Positions 1-5,841 of a stretch of 5,841 nt of DNA are shown in pieces. A program made the translations under genes and the position numbers. Source of the DNA: Ascidiaceihabitans sp047624005 (lineage in GTDB: Bacteria; Pseudomonadota; Alphaproteobacteria; Rhodobacterales; Rhodobacteraceae); contig JBLHPE010000152.1 of the NCBI GenBank assembly GCA_047624005.1, positions 1 through 5,841 of the forward strand. The letters run 5' to 3'. Position 1 is the first letter of the stretch. Every line of letters starts with the position of its first letter. The notes below the pieces were generated by a model that searched no databases, was not told the DNA's origin, and saw only the letters and a program-made list of their open reading frames with translations.

Positions 1-7
1 GGAACGT

Positions 8-102
8 GGAGGTGACTGGAGTCTGGTGGCTTCCCTGGTCTTCAAAACCATGGACGCGCTTTAATGGCGTGTGGTGGGTTCGATTCCCATCCACCTCCGC
101 CA
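8..102 (+). tRNA. selC: Selenocysteine tRNA (tRNA-Sec, anticodon TCA)
   Basis: This gene encodes the tRNA that is charged with serine, converted to Sec by SelA, and delivered by SelB to UGA codons. The sequence shows an acceptor stem at 8-15/91-98, discriminator G99 and an encoded CCA at 100-102. The T arm is 74-78/86-90 with loop TTCGATT. The anticodon loop CTTCAAA (40-46) carries TCA at 42-44. A long variable arm pairs acgcgc with gcgtgt around a 7-nt loop. The 8+5 bp acceptor/T helix, six-position D stem (18-23/29-34) and 95-nt length are typical of bacterial tRNA-Sec and unlike other tRNAs. Three stems have one non-canonical pair each: A15xC91, T22xC30 and C35xT51. A UGA-containing selenoprotein gene and selD follow on the same strand, which supports the call. 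Confidence 0.95.
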
Positions 103-105
103 ACC

Positions 106-133
106 TTGTTAGGCTGGACTTTGTAGATATATT
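106..133 (+). promoter_or_regulatory. Possible sigma-70-type promoter for the selenoprotein operon
   Basis: TTGTTA at 106-111 (four of six matches to the -35 consensus) and TATATT at 128-133 (five of six to the -10 consensus) are separated by 16 bases. They lie between the end of selC and the first protein gene. Transcription would start near 140 and leave a leader of about 30 bases before the ATG at 170. The alternative is co-transcription with selC. This is inferred from sequence match only. Confidence 0.3.
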
Positions 134-169
134 TTTTGCACAATTACCAATCCGTTTTGGAGGACTGAG

Positions 170-1744
170 ATGAGCACCAGACAACCCGAATTTTCATTGA
201 GCGATCTGGTGGGGTCGTCCCACAGTTTTCCGCGAACACGGGCAAGTCTAGTTTGCTTTGTCAAAGAAGACTGTGACACCTGCAATACAGCTGCCCCAGT
301 ACTTGAAGCCCTGCACAAAGCTTATGGCAGCAAAGTTGATGTTCTGCTGGTCGCACAGTCCGGCAGCGGCAATGCGATTTTTGCGGACCGGCACCAGCTG
401 TCGATGCCTGTTCTGGATGACAGCGCCTGCAAAACTGCGTTCGATTGGGATATTGAAAGCGTTCCATCTGTCTTTTGGATTGATGATAACGGCAATACCC
501 TAACCCAATTCGAAGGTTTTATTCGCGCCGATTGGGAAAGCTTAAACATAGATATGAATACCCACACTTCTTTACCACTTGCGCAGATCGAGTGGGCCAG
601 TTTGCCTGCTTGGCGTCCGGGTTGCGGCTCCAAACATCTAGAGCCACAAATTTTTGATAAGTTAAGCGCCGATGCATCCGGTAGCCCGATCCGCGCGCGA
701 CGCATAGATGTGGCAAGCAGTGACGATGTGGCAGAGTTTATGTTTGATCAGGGGTTTTCTGATGGCTTGCCGCTTGTGCCGCCTACACCCGAACGGGTCA
801 TGCGCATGCTAAGTGGCACACACCGTGATGCTCAAGACGTGATTGCAACAGTGCCGCCCAATATGGGGGTCGCCACTGTTGAGAAAATCGCAATCAACGC
901 GGTAATGGCAGGGTGTAAACCAGAATACCTGCCCGTCGTGATCGCTGCTGTCGAGGCGGTGTGTACAGATGAATTCAATATCCACGGCGTCACCGCGACC
1001 ACGATGGGGGCAGCCCCTGTCATGGTAATCAATGGACCCATTCGCGAAAAAATCGGGATGAACATGAAGCTGGGCGCATTGGGTGCAGGTAACCGTGCAA
1101 ACGCCACGATTGGGCGCGCGTTGCGGCTGGTTGTTCGCAACGTGGGGGGGGCCTCGGCAGGCGGTGTTGAACGCTCGACACTTGGCAATCCGATGAAATT
1201 TACGATGTGTTTTGCGGAATGGGAAGAACGCTCCCCATGGCCCGCACTACATGTTGAACGTGGATTCGAACCTGAGGATTCTGTTGTCACTGTCTTTGCG
1301 ATGACAGGCGGGCCCGTTCACATTGTCGACCAGAAATCGCGTGAACCGGACCAAATAGCTGGTTCGCTTGGTCATGGATTGGAGGGTGTGTTCTTGCCCC
1401 AAATGCGGAGCTTACCAGTCGACGCCCTGCTCGTGGTTTGCCCTGAACATATCGATACAATGATGCGGCAGGGAGATTATTCGAAAGACCGTTTACGTCG
1501 CCGCATTCAGGAGGTTACAGCGCAGCCGCTTTCGGAAGCTCATGTTGACAATACACTGGGTACAGGCACCGCCGACACCCAGTCTAACGGTGCAGCCCGT
1601 ACCGTTTCAAAATTTGCCAGCACTGAATACATCCACATTGTTGTGGCGGGTTCCGAAGCTGGAAAGTTCTCCTCGGCCTTTCATGGTTGGGTTACAGGTG
1701 CAGCTGGGTCTGTTTCAGTTTCCAAAAAGATCGACCTAGGTTAA
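170..1744 (+). CDS. Thioredoxin-fold protein fused to a UGSC-associated domain of unknown function
   Basis: The 524-aa product has no signal peptide or membrane segment, so it is probably cytoplasmic. Residues about 8-125 look like a thioredoxin fold: strand SLVCFV, redox motif C35-D-T-C38, and a V98-P99 pair where thioredoxins have the cis-proline. A linker (about 130-185) contains GCGS at 151-154. The second domain, about 185-455, is Gly/Ala/Val-rich; recognisable stretches include FSDGLPLVPPTPERV (196-210), HGVTATTMGAAP (272-283) and GALGAGNRAN (302-311). I know this domain only as a neighbour of UGSC-family proteins and cannot assign a reaction. GGAGG at 159-163, six bases before ATG 170, fixes the start. 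The stop lies 24 bases before the UGSC selenoprotein gene, so the two are probably one operon. A role as thiol reductase or partner subunit for the selenoprotein is inferred. Confidence 0.85.
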   Translation: MSTRQPEFSLSDLVGSSHSFPRTRASLVCFVKEDCDTCNTAAPVLEALHKAYGSKVDVLLVAQSGSGNAIFADRHQLSMPVLDDSACKTAFDWDIESVPSVFWIDDNGNTLTQFEGFIRADWESLNIDMNTHTSLPLAQIEWASLPAWRPGCGSKHLEPQIFDKLSADASGSPIRARRIDVASSDDVAEFMFDQGFSDGLPLVPPTPERVMRMLSGTHRDAQDVIATVPPNMGVATVEKIAINAVMAGCKPEYLPVVIAAVEAVCTDEFNIHGVTATTMGAAPVMVINGPIREKIGMNMKLGALGAGNRANATIGRALRLVVRNVGGASAGGVERSTLGNPMKFTMCFAEWEERSPWPALHVERGFEPEDSVVTVFAMTGGPVHIVDQKSREPDQIAGSLGHGLEGVFLPQMRSLPVDALLVVCPEHIDTMMRQGDYSKDRLRRRIQEVTAQPLSEAHVDNTLGTGTADTQSNGAARTVSKFASTEYIHIVVAGSEAGKFSSAFHGWVTGAAGSVSVSKKIDLG

Positions 1745-1768
1745 GGTGTTTTGTGAAAGGAGTTTTTA

Positions 1769-2290
1769 ATGACAACAATTCTTGACCCCACTGACGAACG
1801 CAAACCAGTTGAGCGACAGATCACCACACGAACCGGCAAATTGTCGGGTGTGATCGGCCTATTGGATATCAGCAAACCACGCGGCAATATCCTGTTGGAC
1901 GAGTTGGAACATCTGCTGGCTCAAAAAGCGCCTGATCTAACAGTGCGCCGCTACACCAAACCAACGTTTGCGAAACCTTGCCCTGACGCCTTGCGCTATG
2001 AGATACGTGACAATTGCGATTTGGTTGTCGAGGCGTTGGCTGACTGAGGATCCTGTACGACGTGCAGTATGCACGACACAATCTGGTTTGAAATCCAGGG
2101 GATTCCAACAGTTTCAATCGCCTCTAGCGGATTTGGCGAAGCAGCGGAGGCGCAAAGGCATGCGCTGGGCATGGATGGTGCACGTTTTGTTTTAGTGCCG
2201 CACCCAATTCAAGATGCTACGGATGATGAAATGCGAGCAAAAGCAAACGACGCGTTAGAGCAAATTATTGCAGCGCTGACTGAAAATTAG
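1769..2290 (+). CDS. UGSC-family selenoprotein (UGA at 2045-2047 read as selenocysteine)
   Basis: Translation from ATG 1769 (AAAGGAG at 1756-1762, six bases upstream) meets TGA at codon 93. The same frame continues without interruption to TAG at 2288-2290, giving 173 aa. The residues around the TGA read ALAD-U-GSC-TTCSMHD, the diagnostic motif of the UGSC selenoprotein family first noted in marine metagenomes; Cys homologues read CGSC there. The part after U93 (FEIQGIPTVSIASSGF, then VLVPHPIQD) is the conserved C-terminal half of the family, so the TGA does not end the gene. U93 and C96 form a UxxC redox pair, with C99 a further candidate. A SECIS-like hairpin follows the TGA. selC and selD flank the operon. 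The molecular function is unknown; a thiol/selenol oxidoreductase or reductase-component role is inferred from the motif and the thioredoxin-like neighbour. Standard gene callers would truncate or split this gene. Confidence 0.93.
2045..2080 (+). promoter_or_regulatory. Bacterial SECIS element for UGA recoding
   Basis: Immediately after the TGA at 2045-2047 lies a perfect 6-bp stem, cgtgca (2061-2066) with tgcacg (2070-2075), closing a 3-base loop GTA (2067-2069). A lower helix 2054-2056/2078-2080 can form below an internal loop. The loop G lies 20 bases past the UGA and is the first loop base. Both fit the known bacterial SECIS rules: apical loop about 16-37 bases from UGA, and a G in the first two loop positions. 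SelB would bind here. The element sits inside the coding region and encodes TTCSMHDT. Confidence 0.75.
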
Positions 2291-2300
2291 CTTTTGTTAA

Positions 2301-2334
2301 TACTTGAGCGGAGCATCATAGCTTCGCTCAAGTA
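2301..2334 (+). other. Strong hairpin between the selenoprotein gene and selD
   Basis: Bases 2301-2314 pair with 2321-2334 over 14 positions, with one G-T pair (2311/2324) and a 6-base loop ATCATA. No T-run follows on either strand, so it is not a standard intrinsic terminator. It lies 11 bases after the selenoprotein stop and ends at the AAAAGG that precedes ATG 2346. It could stabilise or process the operon mRNA, act as a weak terminator, or modulate selD translation. Confidence 0.5.
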
Positions 2335-2345
2335 AAAGGTTCGCG

Positions 2346-4586
2346 ATGGGCCTTGGATTTTTCCAATCAAACGGGCAGATACAGGGGTATGATAAAATCC
2401 CTTACCGTTGTACCCGCAAGATGTTGACCCCCGTTCCTTTGACGCGTGACCTAGTGTTCTTAGGTGGTGGCCATGCTCATGCTTTGGTGTTGCGCAAATG
2501 GGGAATGAACCCACTGCCAGGCGCACGGTTGACGCTTATCAATCCCGAACCAACAGCCCCCTATACTGGCATGTTGCCCGGTCATATTGCTGGCCATTAC
2601 AACCGTGAAACCCTTGAAATTGATTTGATGCGTCTGGCCCGTTTTGCTGGTGCGCGGTTGATCCTTAGTCATGCCACAGCGATTGATCGTGACGCGCGGT
2701 TGATCCACGTCGAAAGGGGTGAACCAATTGCTTATGATGTGGCTTCTATCGACATAGGTATTACGGCGGGCATGAATATTCCTGGCTTTGCTCAACATGC
2801 TGTTGGGGCGAAACCGCTTGATAGATACGCGCAAGCGTGGCGCGATTTTCTAAAGGCGGTTCAAAGTGGTGAAAAATCGCCAACAGTTGCGGTAATTGGC
2901 GGTGGTGTGGCAGGTTGCGAATTGGCGATGGCTATGGCGTTTGCCTTGCGCCAGCAAGGGGCCAAGCCACAGGTGACTGTGCTTGAGGCCGGTTCCCAGC
3001 TTTCTGGTGTCGGATCCGCTGCCCGCGCAAAGCTTCATGCTTCAATGGCTGCGCTGGGGATTGTATTCCTGCCCAATTCACAAGTGGATGCAATCTGCAA
3101 AGTTCAAGTGATCTTGGCTGATCACGCACCTGTTGAAGCGGCCTTTTGTGTTGGCGCAGCGGGGGCTTTTCCGCACTCTTGGGTCGCAGAAACGGACCTG
3201 CCGTTGCACAACGGATTTATTATAATTGATCAAGATTTACGGGTGAAAAGCGATCCATATTTGTTTGCCGTTGGGGATTGCGCCCATATGCCGTTTGCGC
3301 CGCGCCCCAAAGCAGGTGTTTTCGCCGTGCGGGCCGCCCCCGTACTCTATCATAATTTGCGTGCCTCGCTTGCCGGTGGGACGCGCAAACCATTTCGACC
3401 TCAAAAAACCTACCTCAAGCTTATCTCGTTAGGTGGGAAATCGGCGATGGCCGAGAAATACGGGAGGGCGTTTTCTTCACCGTTGCTATGGCATTGGAAG
3501 GATCGAATTGATCGTTCCTTTATGGACAAGTTGAAGGATTTGCCGACAATGCGTATCCCTGCATTACCTTCTGTGGTTGCAGAAGGTGTAAGGGAAATCA
3601 CACAAGCTGCGCCGTTGTGTGGGGGGTGCGGTGCGAAGGTTGGTGGCTTGGCCCTGAAAAATGGGATGGCGACCATATCAGACAGTATGCCACCCTTTCT
3701 CGTGGCAGGGCCGGGAGACGATGCAGCAATTATTCGCCAAGCTGGTAGTAGTTTTCAGGTGCTAAGCACGGATCATTTGCGTGCGTTTATCGACGATCCT
3801 ATTCAAATGACCCGTATTGCTGCGATCCATTCACTTGGCGATATCTGGGCAATGGGGGCGACGCCGCAGGTGGCATTGTCGAATATTGTGCTGCCACGAA
3901 TGTCTTCCGCGCTTCAAGAACGCACCTTGCGTGAAATAACGCAAACAGCACAGGCCGTCTTTACACTGGCGGGCGCCACTGTGGTTGGCGGCCATACCAG
4001 TATGGGTGCGGAAATGACAATCGGCTTCACGGTAACTGGGGTGCGTGAAACTATGCCCATCACGATTTCGGATGCTCAGGACGGTGATGTTTTGTTGCTT
4101 ACACGACCGATCGGTTCTGGTGTGATCTTGGCCGCGCATATGGCAGGGCAGGTGCCAGCTAATGTTTTGGCACCTACGCTGGCGACTATGGGGCAACCCC
4201 AAGATGTCGCGGCACGTTTATTGTGCAATGCAAATGCGATGACGGATATCACTGGCTTTGGGCTGGCTGGCCACATTCAGGCGATATGCACAGAATCGAG
4301 ACTGCGAGCCGAGATATGGCATGACAAAATCCCGTTTTATGACGGAGCACGTGAGCTTTCGGATGTTGGAGTGCAGTCTTCGTTATTGCAAACAAACATT
4401 GATGATGCGCCAACAGAAGGAATAACTGATCCACTTTTGCATGATCCGCAAACTGCTGGAGGTTTGCTTGCTGCACTTCCAATATCCGAAGCGGAGAAGG
4501 CGCTCGCAGCCTTGCATAAGAACGATTGCGAGGGCTGGATCATCGGCCAGTTGTCCGAGGGAATGGGGCCCATCCGCGTGATTTGA
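2346..4586 (+). CDS. selD: Fused FAD/NAD(P)H oxidoreductase - selenide, water dikinase (SelD)
   Basis: The C-terminal SelD part makes selenophosphate from selenide, ATP and water, releasing AMP and phosphate; selenophosphate is the Se donor for Sec-tRNA. Residues about 36-390 are an NDH-like flavoprotein: FAD motif GGGHAH (40-45), NAD(P)H Rossmann motif GGGVAG (185-190), and the second FAD motif GDCA (310-313) followed by PRPKAGVFAVR. SelD covers about 420-746: CGGCGAK (425-431) with C428 and K431 matching E. coli Cys17 and Lys20, GPGDDAA (455-461), DITGFGLAGH (from 634) and DPQTAGG (700-706). The E. coli Cys19 position is Ala430. The first half may reduce a selenium compound for the kinase (inferred). 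The start is uncertain. ATG 2346 has AAAAGG six bases upstream, but family similarity begins at about residue 30, and ATG 2421 (giving 721 aa) resembles relatives better although it lacks a clear ribosome binding site. Confidence 0.95.
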   Translation: MGLGFFQSNGQIQGYDKIPYRCTRKMLTPVPLTRDLVFLGGGHAHALVLRKWGMNPLPGARLTLINPEPTAPYTGMLPGHIAGHYNRETLEIDLMRLARFAGARLILSHATAIDRDARLIHVERGEPIAYDVASIDIGITAGMNIPGFAQHAVGAKPLDRYAQAWRDFLKAVQSGEKSPTVAVIGGGVAGCELAMAMAFALRQQGAKPQVTVLEAGSQLSGVGSAARAKLHASMAALGIVFLPNSQVDAICKVQVILADHAPVEAAFCVGAAGAFPHSWVAETDLPLHNGFIIIDQDLRVKSDPYLFAVGDCAHMPFAPRPKAGVFAVRAAPVLYHNLRASLAGGTRKPFRPQKTYLKLISLGGKSAMAEKYGRAFSSPLLWHWKDRIDRSFMDKLKDLPTMRIPALPSVVAEGVREITQAAPLCGGCGAKVGGLALKNGMATISDSMPPFLVAGPGDDAAIIRQAGSSFQVLSTDHLRAFIDDPIQMTRIAAIHSLGDIWAMGATPQVALSNIVLPRMSSALQERTLREITQTAQAVFTLAGATVVGGHTSMGAEMTIGFTVTGVRETMPITISDAQDGDVLLLTRPIGSGVILAAHMAGQVPANVLAPTLATMGQPQDVAARLLCNANAMTDITGFGLAGHIQAICTESRLRAEIWHDKIPFYDGARELSDVGVQSSLLQTNIDDAPTEGITDPLLHDPQTAGGLLAALPISEAEKALAALHKNDCEGWIIGQLSEGMGPIRVI

Positions 4587-4629
4587 TTTGTAGATTGGGA
4601 CATGCAGTCTTGACGTTAGCGTGAATAAT

Positions 4630-4653
4630 GGCCGGACAACGTGGCGTCCGGTC
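4630..4653. other. Inverted repeat after selD
   Basis: ggccggac (4630-4637) pairs with gtccggtc (4646-4653) over 8 bp, including one G-T pair, around an 8-base loop. It begins 44 bases after the selD stop. No T-run follows on either strand, so it is at best a weak or factor-dependent terminator, or a 3'-end stabilising stem. Confidence 0.35.
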
Positions 4654-4690
4654 TATGGGTCTAAGGATTGATGCGGATTTTGTAATCATT

Positions 4691-4734
4691 GAACAGACGG
4701 AATGCCGAAATATTCCGGCAGCCCTGTTCGTTTT
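4691..4734 (+). terminator. Probable transcription terminator after selD
   Basis: gaacag (4691-4696) pairs with ctgttc (4724-4729), enclosing an inner stem cggaat (4698-4703)/attccg (4712-4717) with an 8-base loop. An alternative inner stem, tgccg/cggca, is also possible. The outer stem is followed by GTTTT (4730-4734) on the + strand. The site lies in the gap between convergent genes, where a terminator for the selenium operon is expected. The short T-run and the internal loop make the call moderate. Confidence 0.45.
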
Positions 4735-4759
4735 GCACAATCAGGTTGTTTTGATCATG

Positions 4760-4789
4760 AACGGCCCGTCCGTAGATTGACGAGCCGTT
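4760..4789. terminator. Possible terminator hairpin between convergent genes
   Basis: aacggc (4760-4765) pairs with gccgtt (4784-4789). One mismatch (4766/4783) leads to an inner stem cgtc (4767-4770)/gacg (4779-4782) with an 8-base loop. It lies 33 bases past the stop of the minus-strand aldolase-family gene and could end that transcript. The minus-strand T-run is missing, and on the + strand a TTTT appears only about ten bases later. Together with the other two repeats it makes up the noticeable content of the 235-base gap at 4587-4821. Confidence 0.3.
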
Positions 4790-4821
4790 GTCCAAATATT
4801 TTCAAGGTATTCCATTTGCTT

Positions 4822-5646
4822 TTAAAGATCGTATCCTGAATTTGTGCGATTTAATTTGCGTATCAATCCGGGCCAAATCAGATTATCACCGATGCCTGGT
4901 TGGAACGCAGCCGCGGCCTGTCCCTGAACTGTATCAGCCATACTTTGCGGTTCTTCATGCAGGTTTTCAGTGCCCGCAGATTGTGCGAATATCTGCGTTT
5001 TGCAGGCGTTCTCAAGGAAATACATCCGTAAGAAGGAAATCGCGCAGTTTGGGCCAACAGTCAGCGTGCCGTGGTTGCGCAGCATCAGAAGGTTCTTGCT
5101 ACCAAGGTCGTTCACAATGCGTTGGCGTTCGTCCAGTTCTAAAGCGATGCCTTCGTAATCGTGATAGGCAAGATCATTGTTCACAATCATTGAAAATTGC
5201 GTATAGCGCCGCAGCCCCTCGTTCTGCACGGACACAGCCACACCATATGGCGTGTGAACGTGAATTACGCAGCCGGCATCTTCACGCGCGGCATGGATCG
5301 CGGAATGGATGGTGAAACCAGCTGGATTGATGAAGTAAGGCGTGTCTTGACAGATCGTGCCCTCAAGGTCGATTTTGACCAAACAAGAGGCTGTCATCTC
5401 GTCAAACATGATGCCGTATGGATTGATTAAAAACCGTTCTTCGCCGTCTTCATCTGGCAATCTGGCAGAAATATGGGTAAAGACAAGGTCGGTCCAGCCA
5501 TGCAACGCGCAAAGCCGGTAGGTTGCTGCCAGCTCAACCCGCATGGCCCATTCCACATCTGAAACGGTGCCTTTTAGGCTGGGCAGATTGGTGGGGTCCG
5601 GGATGTTAAATCCTGTGCCAAGGCCGCTTGCCGATTGATCTTTCAT
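4822..5646 (-). CDS. Class II aldolase/adducin-family protein, catalytic Glu replaced
   Basis: The 274-aa product is a full-length class II aldolase/adducin-fold protein, probably cytoplasmic. Recognisable parts are THISARLPDE (58-67), FLINPYGIMFDEM (72-84), PAGFTIHSAIHAARED (108-123), metal-ligand motif H129-V-H131 with TPYG after it, LRNHG with H192, and C-terminal WPGLIRKLNR. In L-fuculose-phosphate aldolase the segment matching G110-FTIH starts with the catalytic Glu73; here it is Gly. Three metal histidines remain, so a metal-dependent reaction is possible, but classic aldol cleavage of sugar phosphates is doubtful. The start at 5646 has AGAGGA (5653-5658, minus strand) six bases upstream. 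An ATG at 5694 would lie within the promoter spacer, so it is rejected. The gene converges on selD and nothing in it suggests a selenium role. The substrate is unknown. Confidence 0.88.
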   Translation of the reverse strand: MKDQSASGLGTGFNIPDPTNLPSLKGTVSDVEWAMRVELAATYRLCALHGWTDLVFTHISARLPDEDGEERFLINPYGIMFDEMTASCLVKIDLEGTICQDTPYFINPAGFTIHSAIHAAREDAGCVIHVHTPYGVAVSVQNEGLRRYTQFSMIVNNDLAYHDYEGIALELDERQRIVNDLGSKNLLMLRNHGTLTVGPNCAISFLRMYFLENACKTQIFAQSAGTENLHEEPQSMADTVQGQAAAAFQPGIGDNLIWPGLIRKLNRTNSGYDL

Positions 5647-5680
5647 GATGTGTCCTCTTGTAGTCTTTACCTCTTTGTTC

Positions 5681-5709
5681 TTTAAAATAAGCATAGATTT
5701 TTATGTTAA
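5681..5709 (-). promoter_or_regulatory. Sigma-70-type promoter for the aldolase-family gene
   Basis: Read on the minus strand, TTAACA (5709-5704) matches the -35 consensus in five of six bases and TTTAAA (5686-5681) matches the -10 in four of six, with a 17-base spacer in AT-rich DNA. Transcription would start near 5674, about 28 bases before the ATG at 5646. This suggests that the gene is transcribed separately from the partial gene upstream and supports the shorter start. Confidence 0.45.
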
Positions 5710-5724
5710 GCACCTATACACCGC

Positions 5725-5841
5725 TCACTCCAAAACCCGAAGATTTTGTTCTGAGATGATGCGGAAGTTATCAGTGACCTGATTTCGGAAGTTGTGCCAT
5801 TGCTCTGGGATAATTTTCCGAAAGAACTTCAGAATGGCTTC
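5725..5841 (-). CDS. C-terminal end of an unidentified gene (partial)
   Basis: On the minus strand the frame entering at 5841 is open for 38 codons and stops at TGA 5727-5725. Its end reads EAILKFFRKIIPEQWHNF, then RNQVTDNFRIISEQNLRVLE. The composition is helical and charged, with Phe, Ile and Trp spaced as in a soluble helical tail, and looks like coding sequence. No motif identifies a family. The gene is cut off by the window edge, so its start and main domains are not visible. It lies 78 bases upstream of the aldolase-family gene on the same strand, but the promoter in between argues against obligatory co-transcription. An open frame this short could be chance. Confidence 0.4.
   Translation of the reverse strand, partial: EAILKFFRKIIPEQWHNFRNQVTDNFRIISEQNLRVLE

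Noticed and set aside
132..137. T-run after selC as a terminator
   Set aside because: No stable hairpin precedes it; the AT-rich stretch fits better as part of a promoter.
832..1290. 152-codon open frame on the minus strand
   Set aside because: It overlaps the thioredoxin-fusion gene fully, has shadow-like Ser/Thr/Pro/Ala composition and matches no recognisable family.
1769..2047. A truncated or pseudogenised 92-aa protein ending in TGA
   Set aside because: The U-G-S-C motif, downstream SECIS hairpin and adjacent selC/selD explain the TGA as selenocysteine. The downstream sequence is intact and conserved-looking.
2069..2290. Separate 73-aa gene starting at ATG 2069
   Set aside because: There is no ribosome binding site, the frame is shared with the upstream gene across the TGA, and the ATG falls within the SECIS stem-loop. 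It is the C-terminal part of the selenoprotein.
2388..2393. TATGAT resembling a -10 box upstream of ATG 2421
   Set aside because: No acceptable -35 element lies 16-18 bases upstream, so it is not called as a promoter.
4788..5315. 175-codon open frame on the + strand
   Set aside because: It lies opposite the well-supported aldolase-family gene, its translation is Cys/Arg/Ser-rich without motifs, and it lacks a ribosome binding site. It is an antisense shadow.
1..5841. CRISPR array, insertion sequence, attachment site or prophage
   Set aside because: I saw no repeated spacer units, transposase or terminal repeats. A tRNA gene is present, but there is no duplicated 3' end in the window to suggest integration.

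Overview
The window looks like chromosomal DNA from a marine alphaproteobacterium, most likely a Rhodobacterales (Roseobacter-group) organism. This rests on codon use, moderate GC, protein style and the fused form of SelD; it is judged by eye, without a database search.

The left two thirds (about 8-4586, all on the + strand) form a compact selenium locus. It opens with the selenocysteine tRNA gene selC (anticodon TCA, long variable arm). Next comes a 524-aa protein with an N-terminal thioredoxin fold (C-D-T-C) and a large C-terminal domain of unknown activity. A short gene of the UGSC family follows. It appears to stop at 2045-2047, but that TGA is the U of a U-G-S-C motif and the frame continues to 2290. 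A hairpin of bacterial SECIS type lies at the right distance behind the TGA. The locus ends with a fused SelD: an FAD/NAD(P)H oxidoreductase joined to selenide, water dikinase. One segment therefore holds the Sec tRNA, the selenium-donor enzyme, a selenoprotein and a likely redox partner for it. selA and selB are not in the window.

A gap at 4587-4821 has no gene but three inverted repeats. It separates selD from a convergent minus-strand gene (4822-5646) for a class II aldolase/adducin-family protein, which has its own promoter and ribosome binding site. The aldolase metal histidines are present, but the position of the catalytic Glu is Gly. At the right edge, the last 38 codons of an unidentified minus-strand gene run out of the window.

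The genes probably work together as follows. The SelD fusion makes selenophosphate, selC carries Ser/Sec to the UGA, and the hairpin recruits SelB. The resulting selenoprotein has U93 and C96 in a thiol/selenol motif, and the thioredoxin-like fusion next door is the obvious candidate to reduce it or share its substrate. The physiological substrate is unknown.
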